Shown: positions 44,749 through 53,571, counted from the first letter of the stretch. The stretch is 64,000 bases of DNA from Pseudomonas cichorii (GCF_015471405.1 NZ_BLVZ01000005.1:186001-250000); one strand, 5' to 3'. Made by a program: numbers and translations. Notes: generated by a model from the letters alone, not told the origin.

Positions 44749-46047
44749 ATGGACATCACCGCAACCTTGAGCCTTGGCGACCCACTGGAACCAGCACGCA
44801 AGGCCACTGCCGAGATGCTGCAGAATCGCGAACGCACCTATTCGCTGCCGCAGCCTTTCTACAGTGATGACCGACTGTTTGAAATCGACATGCAGGAAAT
44901 CTTTCACAAAGAATGGCTGATTGCGGGGATGACGTGCGAAATCCCGGCCAAGGGCAACTACCTGACGTTGCAGATCGGCAAGAACCCGATCCTCGTCGTG
45001 CGCGCCCCGGACGGCAGCGTAAATGCATTCCACAATGTCTGCCGTCACCGCGGCTCACGCCTGTGTACCGGCGAGAAAGGCAAGGTCGCCAAGCTGGTCT
45101 GCCCTTACCACCAGTGGACGTACGAGCTGGACGGACGCCTGCTGTACGCGGGTACCGAGATGGGCGACGACTTCGACATGAAGAACTTCAGCCTCAAGCC
45201 CGTGAACGTCAAGACCGCAGGCGGCTATATCTTCATCAGCCTGGCGGAGAATCCACCCGCCATCGATGAGTTCCTCGCCACGCTCAAGCACTACATGGAA
45301 CCCTACGACATGGAAAACACCAAGGTGGCGGTACAGACCACCTTGATGGAAAAGGCCAACTGGAAGCTGGTGATCGAAAACAACCGCGAGTGCTATCACT
45401 GCAACGGCTCACACCCGGAGCTGTTGAAAACCCTGCTGGAATGGGACGACGTCACCGACCCGCGTGCCGATCAGACCTTCAAGGACCATGTGGCCGCCTC
45501 CGCCGCAGCCTGGGACGCCGAGAAGATTCCCTACGCACACGCCAGCTTTGGCCTGCGCAACCGCATAGTGCGCATGCCGCTGCTCAAGGGCACCGTGTCC
45601 ATGACCATGGATGGCAAGGTCGGCTGCAAGAAGCTCATGGGCCGTATCCAGAACCCGGATCTGGGCTCGATGCGCATCCTGCACTTGCCGCACTCCTGGA
45701 ACCACTGCATGGGCGATCACATCATCGTCTTCACGGTATGGCCGATCAGCGCTCAGGAAACCATGGTCACGACCAAGTGGATCGTCCACAAGGATGCCGT
45801 GGAAGGTGTCGATTACGACGTGGAGCGCATGCGCCAGGTCTGGGATGCCACCAACGATCAGGACCGTCGCCTGGCCGAAGAGAACCAGCGCGGTATCAAC
45901 TCCAGCGCCTACCAGCCAGGCCCGTACTCCAAGACCTATGAGTTCGGCGTGGTCAACTTCATCGACTGGTACAGCTCCCGCGTTCTGGAGAACCTCGGTG
46001 CAGAACCGGCTCCATACCTCAAAGGCGTAGCGGTCAACCACGAGTAA
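44749..46047 (+). CDS. gbcA: Glycine betaine demethylase, Rieske oxygenase subunit
   Basis: A 432-aa aromatic-ring-hydroxylase-type oxygenase. The Rieske [2Fe-2S] site is 'CRHRGSRLC' through 'CPYHQW' (CxH...CxxH). The mononuclear iron domain has 'NNRECYHCNGSHPEL' (His ligands), and a later Asp completes the facial triad. It oxidatively demethylates glycine betaine with GbcB. GAGGG precedes the start by about nine bases. The DnaA-box array begins immediately after its stop. Confidence 0.95.
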   Translation: MDITATLSLGDPLEPARKATAEMLQNRERTYSLPQPFYSDDRLFEIDMQEIFHKEWLIAGMTCEIPAKGNYLTLQIGKNPILVVRAPDGSVNAFHNVCRHRGSRLCTGEKGKVAKLVCPYHQWTYELDGRLLYAGTEMGDDFDMKNFSLKPVNVKTAGGYIFISLAENPPAIDEFLATLKHYMEPYDMENTKVAVQTTLMEKANWKLVIENNRECYHCNGSHPELLKTLLEWDDVTDPRADQTFKDHVAASAAAWDAEKIPYAHASFGLRNRIVRMPLLKGTVSMTMDGKVGCKKLMGRIQNPDLGSMRILHLPHSWNHCMGDHIIVFTVWPISAQETMVTTKWIVHKDAVEGVDYDVERMRQVWDATNDQDRRLAEENQRGINSSAYQPGPYSKTYEFGVVNFIDWYSSRVLENLGAEPAPYLKGVAVNHE

Positions 46048-46067
46048 CCCTGGCGGAGTTGGGTGTT

Positions 46068-46717
46068 GATCAAAAAACATCCAACTCCCTCGCAGGCCAG
46101 CTCTGCCGCCCTCTTCCGGGGTCAGCGAACAACTTATCCACAGAGCAACCCACAGCAATTGTGGGAAAGTCATCTTCCCGGCTCTCGAAAATCCAGAAAA
46201 AACCGAGACTTAGTGATTGTTGCAATTGCGGAACAATCTGATCATTTTTTGACCAAACCTTTGAAAGCCTTGTATTCAATGGGCTGTAAAGGAACACGAA
46301 CACCTTATCCACAGAAGCGCCAACAGACTTTGGGGGCAACTTCGGATCTGGAGGCTATGGACTGTGGAAAACTGCTCAAGACGTGATGCAGCAAGGCTTC
46401 AAAGCGAGCTTTATGCCGATTGACGATCAATTGATCATTTTTTATACGAAAGCTTGTAAGCCACGTTTTATATGGCTCTCAGGAGATCACGAACAACTTG
46501 TCCACAGAGAGGCCAACAGAGATTGTGGGCAATTGATTGAGTGCGTGATGATCGGTGGATTGTTTATCCACATGGAAAAGTCAGTAAAAACCGCAAGTTA
46601 GGTTGATAATTTTTCAACCAGAGGCCTGTAAGGCACGGTTTACATGGGGTTCAGCAACCCGCGAACACGTTATCCACAGGTGGGCGCACAGGGAATGTGT
46701 GTAACTGCGGTGGATAA
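46068..46717. repeat. Array of four diverged ~170-190 bp units with DnaA boxes and AT tracts
   Basis: Non-coding DNA between gbcA and etfB. CGAACAnnTTATCCACAG or a close variant recurs with boxes at 46134-46142, 46305-46313, 46498-46506 (TTGTCCACA) and 46670-46678, spaced 171, 193 and 172 bp. An AT tract starts exactly 65 bp before the last three boxes: GATCATTTTTT at 46240, GATCATTTTTT at 46433 and GATAATTTTTC at 46605. Before the first box, GATCAAAAAAC at 46068 is 66 bp away. After the boxes of the middle units, GCCAACAGA...TTGTGGG-CAA recurs. Extra boxes are TTATCCACA at 46564 and TTATCCACC on the minus strand at 46709-46717. The units look like tandem duplications kept under selection for DnaA-box spacing. 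Confidence 0.85.
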
Positions 46718-46721
46718 CCGC

Positions 46722-46775
46722 GTAGGAGTGAATTCATTCGCGAATGTGCTATTTCGCGAATGAATTCGCTCCTAC
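46722..46775. repeat. REP palindrome after the DnaA-box array
   Basis: GTAGGAGTGAATTCATTCGCG and its inverse, with one base changed in the left arm. It ends five bases before the etfB stop on the minus strand and could end the etf/dgc transcript. Confidence 0.9.
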
Positions 46776-46780
46776 GGTTT

Positions 46781-47617
46781 TTATCGGATGACGCCTTCTT
46801 CGACCAACAGCTTGAGGATCGCTGCGGCACCCTCTTGCGGGCTGACGCCCTTGAGGACTTGCCCGGTGCCGCCGCTGGCCTTGGCGGTTGCGGCTTTCAT
46901 CCGATCGGCGCCGCTCTTGGCCTTGATCACTTTCAGGCGTTTTGGGCGAGGTTTAGCCGGTTGCAGAGCATGAGCTGTGAGTAACTCATCCACAACCACT
47001 TCCACCTCCTCCACACCCAGGGCTCCACGCTGCGCCGGGCCATACGCGCTCTGACGTGGCTTGGGCGCTGCGTTATCCACAGTGGCCAGAAACGGCAGGC
47101 GAACCTTCAGGCGTCGCCGCTGGCCTCGCGGCAAGGCTTGCAGAACAAGGGCCACGCCGTTGTCCAGCGACTCAACCTGAGCCAGCCCCACCACCAGCGG
47201 CCAGCCAAGCCTTTCCGCCAGCAGAAACGGCAGCATGCCCGAACCTTCACCGGTTTCCGCCTGGCTGCCGGTGAGGACAATCTGTACCGCCGAATCGCGG
47301 ATGTAATCGGTCAGCGCAGGCAATGCATCCGCGCCTTCTGGCTGCTCCAGCACCTGCAACTCATCCAGCCCCATGCCCATATAGGCCCGCAATACCGGTT
47401 CCAGAGCATTGCCCGCATGCAACACCTGCAAGTTATCCCCAGCCAGTTGCAGACCCAGTTCCACGGCGCGGGCATCCTGCTCGGCGCGGCGGGCGCGTCC
47501 CGAAGCCGGATGGGAGCCGATGGACACCAGGCTCATGACCTGCAATGCGCTCTTGTTCAATGAAGAATTATCCACAGACGAACTCGCTTGCTCAGGCCGC
47601 ATCACGTTTTGCCTCAT
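46781..47617 (-). CDS. etfB: Electron transfer flavoprotein, beta subunit (betaine catabolism type)
   Basis: A 278-aa protein of the EtfB type found with dgcAB, with 'SLVSIGSHPASGRARRAEQDARAVELGLQ', 'IRDSAVQIVLTGSQAETGEGSGMLPFLLAERLGWP' (the GxQ...D.G...P..A pattern of ETF-beta) and a lysine-rich region 'KPRPKRLKVIKAK' before the C-terminus. Start candidates are ATG 47617, 47602 and 47536; the first has GAGG nine bases upstream and overlaps etfA by 26 bp. The protein forms the ETF pair that takes electrons from dimethylglycine/sarcosine oxidation. Its sequence contains two exact DnaA boxes (47073, 47568). Confidence 0.88.
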   Translation of the reverse strand: MRQNVMRPEQASSSVDNSSLNKSALQVMSLVSIGSHPASGRARRAEQDARAVELGLQLAGDNLQVLHAGNALEPVLRAYMGMGLDELQVLEQPEGADALPALTDYIRDSAVQIVLTGSQAETGEGSGMLPFLLAERLGWPLVVGLAQVESLDNGVALVLQALPRGQRRRLKVRLPFLATVDNAAPKPRQSAYGPAQRGALGVEEVEVVVDELLTAHALQPAKPRPKRLKVIKAKSGADRMKAATAKASGGTGQVLKGVSPQEGAAAILKLLVEEGVIR

Positions 47618-48315
47618 TGCGATAAGCCTCGACCGCGTCGATCAAGGCATTGAGGAGTTCTGCGCTCTCACCGATCACCGACAGATCGGCACGTTTGATC
47701 ATGTCGCAGCCGGCATCCAGATTGATCGCAATCACCTTGTCGCAGGCGCCGATGCCTTGCAGGTGCTGGATCGCGCCCGAGATACCCACAGCCACATAGA
47801 CCCGTGCCGTGACCCAGGTGCCGCTGGCACCGACCTGACGATCCCGGCTCATGAAGCCGTCGTCCACAGCTACCCTGGATGCGCCCTCGGTCGCGCCCAA
47901 GGCAGCCGCTGTGCGATGGAACAGGTCCCAATCCTTGACGCCATTGCCGCCCGAGAAGATGAACTCCGCCTCGGCCATGGGGATAACTGCCGGATCGACC
48001 GCGACAGCACCGAGATCTTCAATGCGGGCCAGACTGCGGGCCACAGGTGTGGATAACTCCACTGGCAGCGCTTCATGTCGGGTTTCACTGACAGGTTCGG
48101 CGCACTCGGCAGCCGCCAGAATCAGACGGGCCAGCGGGCGGGCCAGATCTTCACGCCCCGCTCCGGCACGCCCGATACATTGCTCATCCTTGACCTGCCA
48201 GACACGAGTCGCCGGGCGCTCGCCCAGGCTGGCAGCAAAACGCCGCCCCAACTCCCCGCCGCCGCTGCGGCTGTCAGGCAGCAGCCAGTGCCGAGGGTTG
48301 AACTGGTTATCCACA
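47073..48315. other. Intragenic DnaA boxes in etfB and etfA
   Basis: Exact TTATCCACA copies at 47073-47081, 47568-47576 and 48307-48315 (plus strand) and at 48048-48056 (minus strand) lie inside coding DNA; most encode Val-Asp-Asn. Near copies TTATCCCCA occur at 47433 and at about 47979 (minus). They extend the density seen in the array at 46068-46717. Confidence 0.7.
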
Positions 48316-48812
48316 GCCCGCAGCCCTTGCACGCGCTGCTCGGGTGAATAACCGCTGAATTCATCGCCATCAAGCACCAACAGGCGATCGACACCCGCTG
48401 TATCGAAAGTGCTTTCCTTGTGCTCACCAAACACCACCGCCAATACAGCGCCATCGACGCCAGCCAGTTGGTGAGCCATTCCCAATAGATCACGGTCGTG
48501 ACTGCTCAGGCGGCCACCGACCATATCGGGTACAACCGTGATGTAAAAAGCCGGCTCCGGTACTTGATGCAGCGGCAGGCTGACTTCGACGACTGCCGAA
48601 CGCTTGGCCGTACCGCCCTGCTGTGCGCCACTGCGGTCGATGCGCTTGATGCCGTTGGGGCCGATAAAACCCAGCCCATGCACGTTCTTGCGCACCAGAC
48701 CGTTGGGCCCCATCCAGCTCGTTTGTACGGGCTGCATCGCCGCATGCAAGGGATGCAGACGGTTACGGGCAATCCATTCTGCACGCGGGTCGCGGCGGAT
48801 AATGTCGCTCAT
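47592..48812 (-). CDS. etfA: Electron transfer flavoprotein, alpha subunit
   Basis: A 406-aa protein, longer than the usual ~315 aa because of an ~80-aa N-terminal extension that begins 'MSDIIRRDPRAEWIARNRLHPLHAAMQ'. The FAD-binding C-terminus is typical: 'YVAVGISGAIQHLQGIGACDKVIAINLDAGCDMIKRADLSVIG' (given here in parts: VGISGAIQHLQGI, IAINLDAG). The ATG overlaps the dgcB stop (ATGA). It pairs with EtfB. Two exact DnaA boxes lie inside (48048, 48307). The frame begins one codon earlier with TTG, but the ATG is preferred. Confidence 0.92.
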   Translation of the reverse strand: MSDIIRRDPRAEWIARNRLHPLHAAMQPVQTSWMGPNGLVRKNVHGLGFIGPNGIKRIDRSGAQQGGTAKRSAVVEVSLPLHQVPEPAFYITVVPDMVGGRLSSHDRDLLGMAHQLAGVDGAVLAVVFGEHKESTFDTAGVDRLLVLDGDEFSGYSPEQRVQGLRAVDNQFNPRHWLLPDSRSGGGELGRRFAASLGERPATRVWQVKDEQCIGRAGAGREDLARPLARLILAAAECAEPVSETRHEALPVELSTPVARSLARIEDLGAVAVDPAVIPMAEAEFIFSGGNGVKDWDLFHRTAAALGATEGASRVAVDDGFMSRDRQVGASGTWVTARVYVAVGISGAIQHLQGIGACDKVIAINLDAGCDMIKRADLSVIGESAELLNALIDAVEAYRNEAKRDAA

Positions 48813-50773
48813 CAATGCACCTCCGCAGGTTCACGCCTGGCAGGCGCTGGCTTGCTGGCCACCGGCTCTTCAATCAAGGCATCGGCCACAAGCTCGGCAA
48901 TGTCCTTGATCAACGGACGCGGCTCGACCACACCTTCAAGCATCGCAGTGCATTGTGGGCAACCTACTGCCACCAGTTCGGCATCGGTTTCGCGGATATC
49001 TTCCATACGCATGTCGGGAATCCGCTGCTTGCCGGGAATGTCGGTAATGGGCGCGCCGCCACCGCCACCGCAGCAACGGGAGCGGAAGCCGGAGCGCTGC
49101 ATTTCCTTGACCTCGATGCCCAGGGCGCGCAACACCTCACGCGGCGCTTCGTACTCGCCGTTGTAACGGCCCAGATAGCATGGATCGTGATAGGTCACGC
49201 TGGAGCCTTTGTGTTGACCGAGCTTGAGGGCGCCGCCCTGAAGCAGCTCAGCCATGTAAGTGCTGTGATGCTGCACGAGGTAGTCGCCACCAAAAGCGCC
49301 GTACTCGTTTTTCAGCACATGGAAGCTGTGCGGGTCGCAGGTAACGATGCGTTTGAAGCTGTACCGGGCCAGTGTCTGGATATTGCGCTTGGCCAGCATC
49401 TGGAAAGTCGCTTCATCGCCCAGACGACGGGCCACATCGCCACTGTCGCGTTCTTCAAGGCCCAGCACGGCGAAGTCGACCTTCGCGGCTTTCAGGACTT
49501 TGACGAAGGCGCGCAGCGTGCGCTGGTTGCGCATATCGAACGCGCCATCGCCGACCCAGAACAGCACGTCGGTGGTTTTCTTCTCGCTGAGCAGGTCAAG
49601 GTTCAGGTCCGCCGCCCAGTTCATCCGCCCGCCCGGAGCGAACCCACCGGGGTTATCGGTGGCGATCAGGTTATCCAGCACTTCGGCGCCCTTGTTGGGG
49701 GTCGCGCCTTTTTCCAGGGTCAGGTGACGGCGCATGTCGACGATGGCATCCACGTGCTCGATCATCATCGGGCACTCTTCCACGCACGCTCGACAAGTGG
49801 TGCAGGACCATAGCGTCTCGGCATCCACCAGCCCGTTGACGATAGGCTGATGCGGATTGCCGCCATGTTCGCCGATGGGCTTGCCCTTGCCGTCGAGGGA
49901 TGGATACGGGCTGCCTGCAAATCTGGCATCGGTGCCGCCCGCCAAGCCAACCACCATGTCCTGAATCAGCTTCTTGGGGTTCAAGGGCTGCCCGGCAGCA
50001 AACGCCGGACAAGCCGCTTCGCATTTACCGCACTGCACACAGGCGTCAAAACCCAGCAACTGGTTCCAGGTGAAGTCCTTGGGTTTTTCCACACCCAGAG
50101 GCGCGCTCGGGTCAGCAAGGTCCAGCGGCTTCAGGCCGGTGGAGCGACCACCACCAAAGCGCTCGGCACGCCGGTGCCAGGCCAGGTGCAAGGCTCCGGC
50201 GAAGGCGTGCTTCATCGGCCCGCCCCAGGTCATGCCGAAAAACAGCTCGCTGACGCCCCACAGCACGCCCACACCCAGAATCACGGCCAGCAACCAACCA
50301 CCGAAGTTCTCGGGCAGAATGCCCGCAACCGGCAAGGTCACCAGAAAGAAGCTGGCAGAAAACGCCATCAGGCTTTTCGGCAGACGCATCCACGGCCCTT
50401 TGGACAGACGCGCTGGCGGATTCAGCCGGCGACGATAGACAAACACCGCCCCCACGAACATCACTGCCGACATCAGCAGCAAGGCATAACCCAGGAAGCG
50501 GTTATGCAAGCCGAAACCATGCACCAGAATCGCCAGCACGATAGACGCCACCGCCCCACCGGCCGTAGCGACGTGGGTGTTGGCAATGTATTTGTCCCGA
50601 GCGACGACATGGTGCAGATCGACCATATAACGCTTGGGCATGGCCAGCAGCCCGCCCAGCAGATCGACCTTGGAAGCCCGACCATTGCGCCACATTTTGA
50701 CCCGCCGCAAAGCCCCCAGCACCGCAAGGGCCAGGGCAGCGAAGAGCAGGAGGGGGAGAATGGTGCTCAACAT
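48812..50773 (-). CDS. dgcB: Dimethylglycine catabolism Fe-S oxidoreductase, membrane bound
   Basis: A 653-aa protein. Five N-terminal hydrophobic segments (for example 'LSTILPLLLFAALALAVLGAL', given in parts) anchor it. Two [4Fe-4S] motifs follow, 'CVQCGKCEAACP' and 'CTTCRACVEECP', then CCG (heterodisulfide-reductase) domains with 'HDPCYLGRYNGEYE', 'CCGGGGGAP' and 'VGCPQCTAML'. ATG 50773 has AGAGG eight bases upstream and is preferred to an upstream ATG at 50803. It acts with DgcA to demethylate dimethylglycine and hands electrons to the ETF or quinone. Confidence 0.92.
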   Translation of the reverse strand: MLSTILPLLLFAALALAVLGALRRVKMWRNGRASKVDLLGGLLAMPKRYMVDLHHVVARDKYIANTHVATAGGAVASIVLAILVHGFGLHNRFLGYALLLMSAVMFVGAVFVYRRRLNPPARLSKGPWMRLPKSLMAFSASFFLVTLPVAGILPENFGGWLLAVILGVGVLWGVSELFFGMTWGGPMKHAFAGALHLAWHRRAERFGGGRSTGLKPLDLADPSAPLGVEKPKDFTWNQLLGFDACVQCGKCEAACPAFAAGQPLNPKKLIQDMVVGLAGGTDARFAGSPYPSLDGKGKPIGEHGGNPHQPIVNGLVDAETLWSCTTCRACVEECPMMIEHVDAIVDMRRHLTLEKGATPNKGAEVLDNLIATDNPGGFAPGGRMNWAADLNLDLLSEKKTTDVLFWVGDGAFDMRNQRTLRAFVKVLKAAKVDFAVLGLEERDSGDVARRLGDEATFQMLAKRNIQTLARYSFKRIVTCDPHSFHVLKNEYGAFGGDYLVQHHSTYMAELLQGGALKLGQHKGSSVTYHDPCYLGRYNGEYEAPREVLRALGIEVKEMQRSGFRSRCCGGGGGAPITDIPGKQRIPDMRMEDIRETDAELVAVGCPQCTAMLEGVVEPRPLIKDIAELVADALIEEPVASKPAPARREPAEVH

Positions 50774-50793
50774 CAGAATAACCTCTGGCGAGG

Positions 50794-50879
50794 TGCAAGC
50801 CACAAGCCGTAAGCGACAAGTAAAAGCACAGCAGATCCGCTGCCCTCTCTTGCTGCTTACAGCTTATGGCTTGCAGCTT
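50794..50879. repeat. Inverted repeat between dgcA and dgcB
   Basis: GCAAGCCACAAGCCGTAAGC on the left pairs with GCTTACAGCTTATGGCTTGC on the right, about 18 of 20 positions matching. It sits inside what should be an operon, directly upstream of the dgcB ribosome-binding site. It is related to the element after msrA. Confidence 0.8.
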
Positions 50880-50882
50880 TCC

Positions 50883-52943
50883 TCAAAAATCCTTACACAA
50901 CCGCAATCCGTCATAGATCGCTGCATGGGTATTACGCTGGGCCACGCAGTCGCCGATGCGGAACAGCAGGTAGCCGTCACCTGGTTGGCTCAGCGAAGGT
51001 TGTGGCTGGATGGCGAACAGGGCCTCGATGTCGATCTGGCCTTTGTTGCGCGAACCTTCCTTGAGCCCGTAATAGAGCTCTTCGTCCGGACGCACACCGT
51101 TTTCGACGACGATCTGGTCGACCACCCGTTCCTCTTTGGCGCCGGTGTATTCGTTCTCCAGCACGGCAACCAGCTTGTCGCCTTCGCGGTAGACCTTTTC
51201 CAGCATCATGTCGCCGGTCATGATCACTTCCTTGGGATACATGCTGCGGTAGTAGGTCGGGAACGAGGTGCCGCCAATCGCGACTCCGGGTTTGATGTCA
51301 TCGGTGACGATCTCGACCTGCGAGCCCTTGTCGGCCAGGAAGTCGGCCACGGACATGCCGGTGAACTCACAGATGGTGTCGTAGACCAGCACGTTCTTGC
51401 CCGGCGCGATCTTGCCATCCAGCACGTCCCAACTGCTGACCACCAGCCCTTCGGCCGCGCCCCAGTGCTCGTTCTGCTCCAGAAACGGATGACCGCCCAC
51501 CGCCAGCACCACGATGTCCGGGCGCAGGTCGAGAATGGTCGCCGCATCGGCAGCGGTGCCCAGACGCAGATCGACTTTCAGGCGCGCCAGCTCCAGCTGG
51601 AACCAGCGGGTGATCCCGGCAATCTGGTCACGTTGCGGTGCCTTGGACGCCGTGGTGATCTGCCCGCCGATGAATTCCTTCTTCTCGAACAGCGTGACGT
51701 CATGGCCACGTTCGGCAGACACGCGAGCGGCTTCCATGCCAGCAGGACCGGCACCGACAATCACCACCTTGCGCTTCGGCCCGGCGGATTTCTCGATGAT
51801 GTGCGGCACGCCCATGTACTCACGGGACGTGGCGGCGTTCTGGATGCACAGCACATCCAGCCCTTGGTACTGGCGGTCGATGCAGTAGTTGGCACCGACG
51901 CACTGCTTGATCTGATCGACCTGCCCCATCTTGATCTTGGTAATCAGGTGCGGGTCGGCGATATGGGCGCGGGTCATGCCGACCATATCCACATAGCCAC
52001 CTTCCAGAATCCGGGTGGCCTGATTCGGGTCCTTGATGTTCTGCGCGTGCAGTACAGGCGCCTTGACCACTTCCTTGATACCGGCCGCCAGATGCAGGAA
52101 CGGCTCCGGTGGATAACTCATGTTGGGGATAACGTTGGCCAGGGTGTTATGGGTGTCGCAGCCCGAACCTACGACGCCGATGAAGTCGATCATGCCGGTG
52201 GCGTCGTAGTATTTGGCGATTTCCTTCATGTCCTCATGGCTCAGGCCATCAGGATGAAATTCGTCGCCACAGATACGAATGCCCACACAGAAATCAGGCC
52301 CCACTTCCTTGCGTACAGCCTTGATCACTTCCAGGCCAAAACGCATGCGGTTCTCGAAACTGCCGCCCCACTCATCGGTACGCTTGTTGACGCGCGGGCT
52401 CCAGAACTGGTCGATCATATGCTGGTGTACGGCGGACAGCTCGACGCCATCCAGGCCACCGGCCTTGGCGCGTGCCGCAGCACTGGCGTAGTTGCCGATT
52501 ACTCGCCAGATTTCTTCCGGCTCGATGGTCTTGCAGGTCGCACGGTGTACCGGCTCACGAATACCGGACGGCGACATGAGGGTCGGCCAGTGATCGCCGT
52601 CCCAGCGCGAACGACGCCCCATGTGGGTAATCTGGATCATGATCTTGGCGCCGTGCTTGTGCATGGCGTCGGCAAGGTTCTGGAAATGCGGGATGATCTT
52701 GTCAGTGGCCAGGTTGACCGACTTCCACCAGCCTTGCGGACTGTCGATGGCCACACTGGAAGAACCGCCGCAGATCGCCAGGCCGATGCCGCCCTTGGCT
52801 TTCTCTTCGTAGTACTTCACGTAACGGTCGGTGGTCATCCCGCCATCGGTGGCATAGACCTCGGCGTGAGCGGTACTCAGGACGCGGTTGCGGATCGTCA
52901 GTTTGCCAATCTGGATCGGCTGGAACATCGCTTCGAAAGCCAT
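50883..52943 (-). CDS. dgcA: Dimethylglycine catabolism flavoprotein (TMADH-like)
   Basis: A 686-aa protein of the NADH:flavin oxidoreductase/trimethylamine dehydrogenase family. The N-terminal TIM barrel (1-~340) has 'MAFEAMFQPIQIGKLTIRNR', 'GLDGVELSAVHQHMIDQFWSP' and 'FIGVVGSGCDTHN'. The iron-sulfur site reads C-VGANY-C then a third Cys 12 residues later. The C-terminal half has two dinucleotide folds, 'VVIVGAGPAGMEAARV' and 'LVYDTICEFTGMSVADFLA'. With DgcB it converts dimethylglycine to sarcosine. One ligand cysteine of the TMADH cluster appears replaced by Ala. Confidence 0.92.
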   Translation of the reverse strand: MAFEAMFQPIQIGKLTIRNRVLSTAHAEVYATDGGMTTDRYVKYYEEKAKGGIGLAICGGSSSVAIDSPQGWWKSVNLATDKIIPHFQNLADAMHKHGAKIMIQITHMGRRSRWDGDHWPTLMSPSGIREPVHRATCKTIEPEEIWRVIGNYASAAARAKAGGLDGVELSAVHQHMIDQFWSPRVNKRTDEWGGSFENRMRFGLEVIKAVRKEVGPDFCVGIRICGDEFHPDGLSHEDMKEIAKYYDATGMIDFIGVVGSGCDTHNTLANVIPNMSYPPEPFLHLAAGIKEVVKAPVLHAQNIKDPNQATRILEGGYVDMVGMTRAHIADPHLITKIKMGQVDQIKQCVGANYCIDRQYQGLDVLCIQNAATSREYMGVPHIIEKSAGPKRKVVIVGAGPAGMEAARVSAERGHDVTLFEKKEFIGGQITTASKAPQRDQIAGITRWFQLELARLKVDLRLGTAADAATILDLRPDIVVLAVGGHPFLEQNEHWGAAEGLVVSSWDVLDGKIAPGKNVLVYDTICEFTGMSVADFLADKGSQVEIVTDDIKPGVAIGGTSFPTYYRSMYPKEVIMTGDMMLEKVYREGDKLVAVLENEYTGAKEERVVDQIVVENGVRPDEELYYGLKEGSRNKGQIDIEALFAIQPQPSLSQPGDGYLLFRIGDCVAQRNTHAAIYDGLRLCKDF

Positions 52944-52958
52944 AACACGATCCTCGAC

Positions 52959-53489
52959 TTACAACGGTTTGACGACAAACAGACCGTCGTCATGACCTTC
53001 TTCCGAACCGCCGTAAACCTGCTCGGCAACGGTACGGATCGAGCTGCCGCTGGCGGCCAGGATCTGATCGATTGCTCCGGCGAACCAGCCAGTGAACATG
53101 TAATCGACCTTGCGCCCGACCTTGCCGTACACATACACAAACGCCGAGTGCTCAAGCTTGACGCTGGCGGTGCCTTTTTCCAGATCGATATCCTGAATCT
53201 TGAACAGCCCCCAGCCACGCTGCGACAGGCGATTCATGTAGTGCTCGAACACCGCAACGCCTTCAATGCCGTGGCATTCGGCCTCTTTTTCGCACCAGTG
53301 CCAGGCAGATTTATAACCGGCCTTGTAGAGAATCTCGGCGTAGGCCTCGGCACCCAGCACCTCTTCAATACCCATATGGTTATTGACGAAGAAATGGCGC
53401 GGCACATAGAGCATCGGCAATGCATCGGAGGTCCAGACGCCGGTTTCGCTGTCGACTTCGATAGGCAGTTGCGGGGCGATTTTAGCCAT
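52959..53489 (-). CDS. Conserved protein of the dgc cluster (DUF5943-like)
   Basis: A 176-aa soluble protein with 'LPMLYVPRHFFVNNHMGIEEVLG', 'ILYKAGYKSAWHWCEKEAECHG' and 'FAGAIDQILAASGS', a shape reminiscent of V4R/4-vinyl-reductase domains. It lies 15 bp upstream of dgcA and is the counterpart of PA5397. It may help assemble or act with DgcA. I recall the DUF number but cannot verify it. Confidence 0.75.
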   Translation of the reverse strand: MAKIAPQLPIEVDSETGVWTSDALPMLYVPRHFFVNNHMGIEEVLGAEAYAEILYKAGYKSAWHWCEKEAECHGIEGVAVFEHYMNRLSQRGWGLFKIQDIDLEKGTASVKLEHSAFVYVYGKVGRKVDYMFTGWFAGAIDQILAASGSSIRTVAEQVYGGSEEGHDDGLFVVKPL

Positions 53490-53571
53490 GGGGTCAAACT
53501 CCAGAAATTCGGGTTACGCCCACTGCGCACAGGGCAGCGGGGTTATCAATTCAATAAGGTGTGGGTGGCGG

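Noticed and set aside
46059..46601. Small frames (60-107 aa) in the gbcA-etfB gap
   Set aside because: They run through the DnaA-box repeats. Their translations follow the repeat pattern and have no ribosome-binding sites.
46068..46717. CRISPR-like array
   Set aside because: The units are 170-190 bp, diverged and without fixed short repeats or spacers, and no cas gene is near.
46068..46717. Main chromosomal origin oriC
   Set aside because: Pseudomonas oriC lies beside dnaA/rpmH, which are not in this window. The array is only origin-like.
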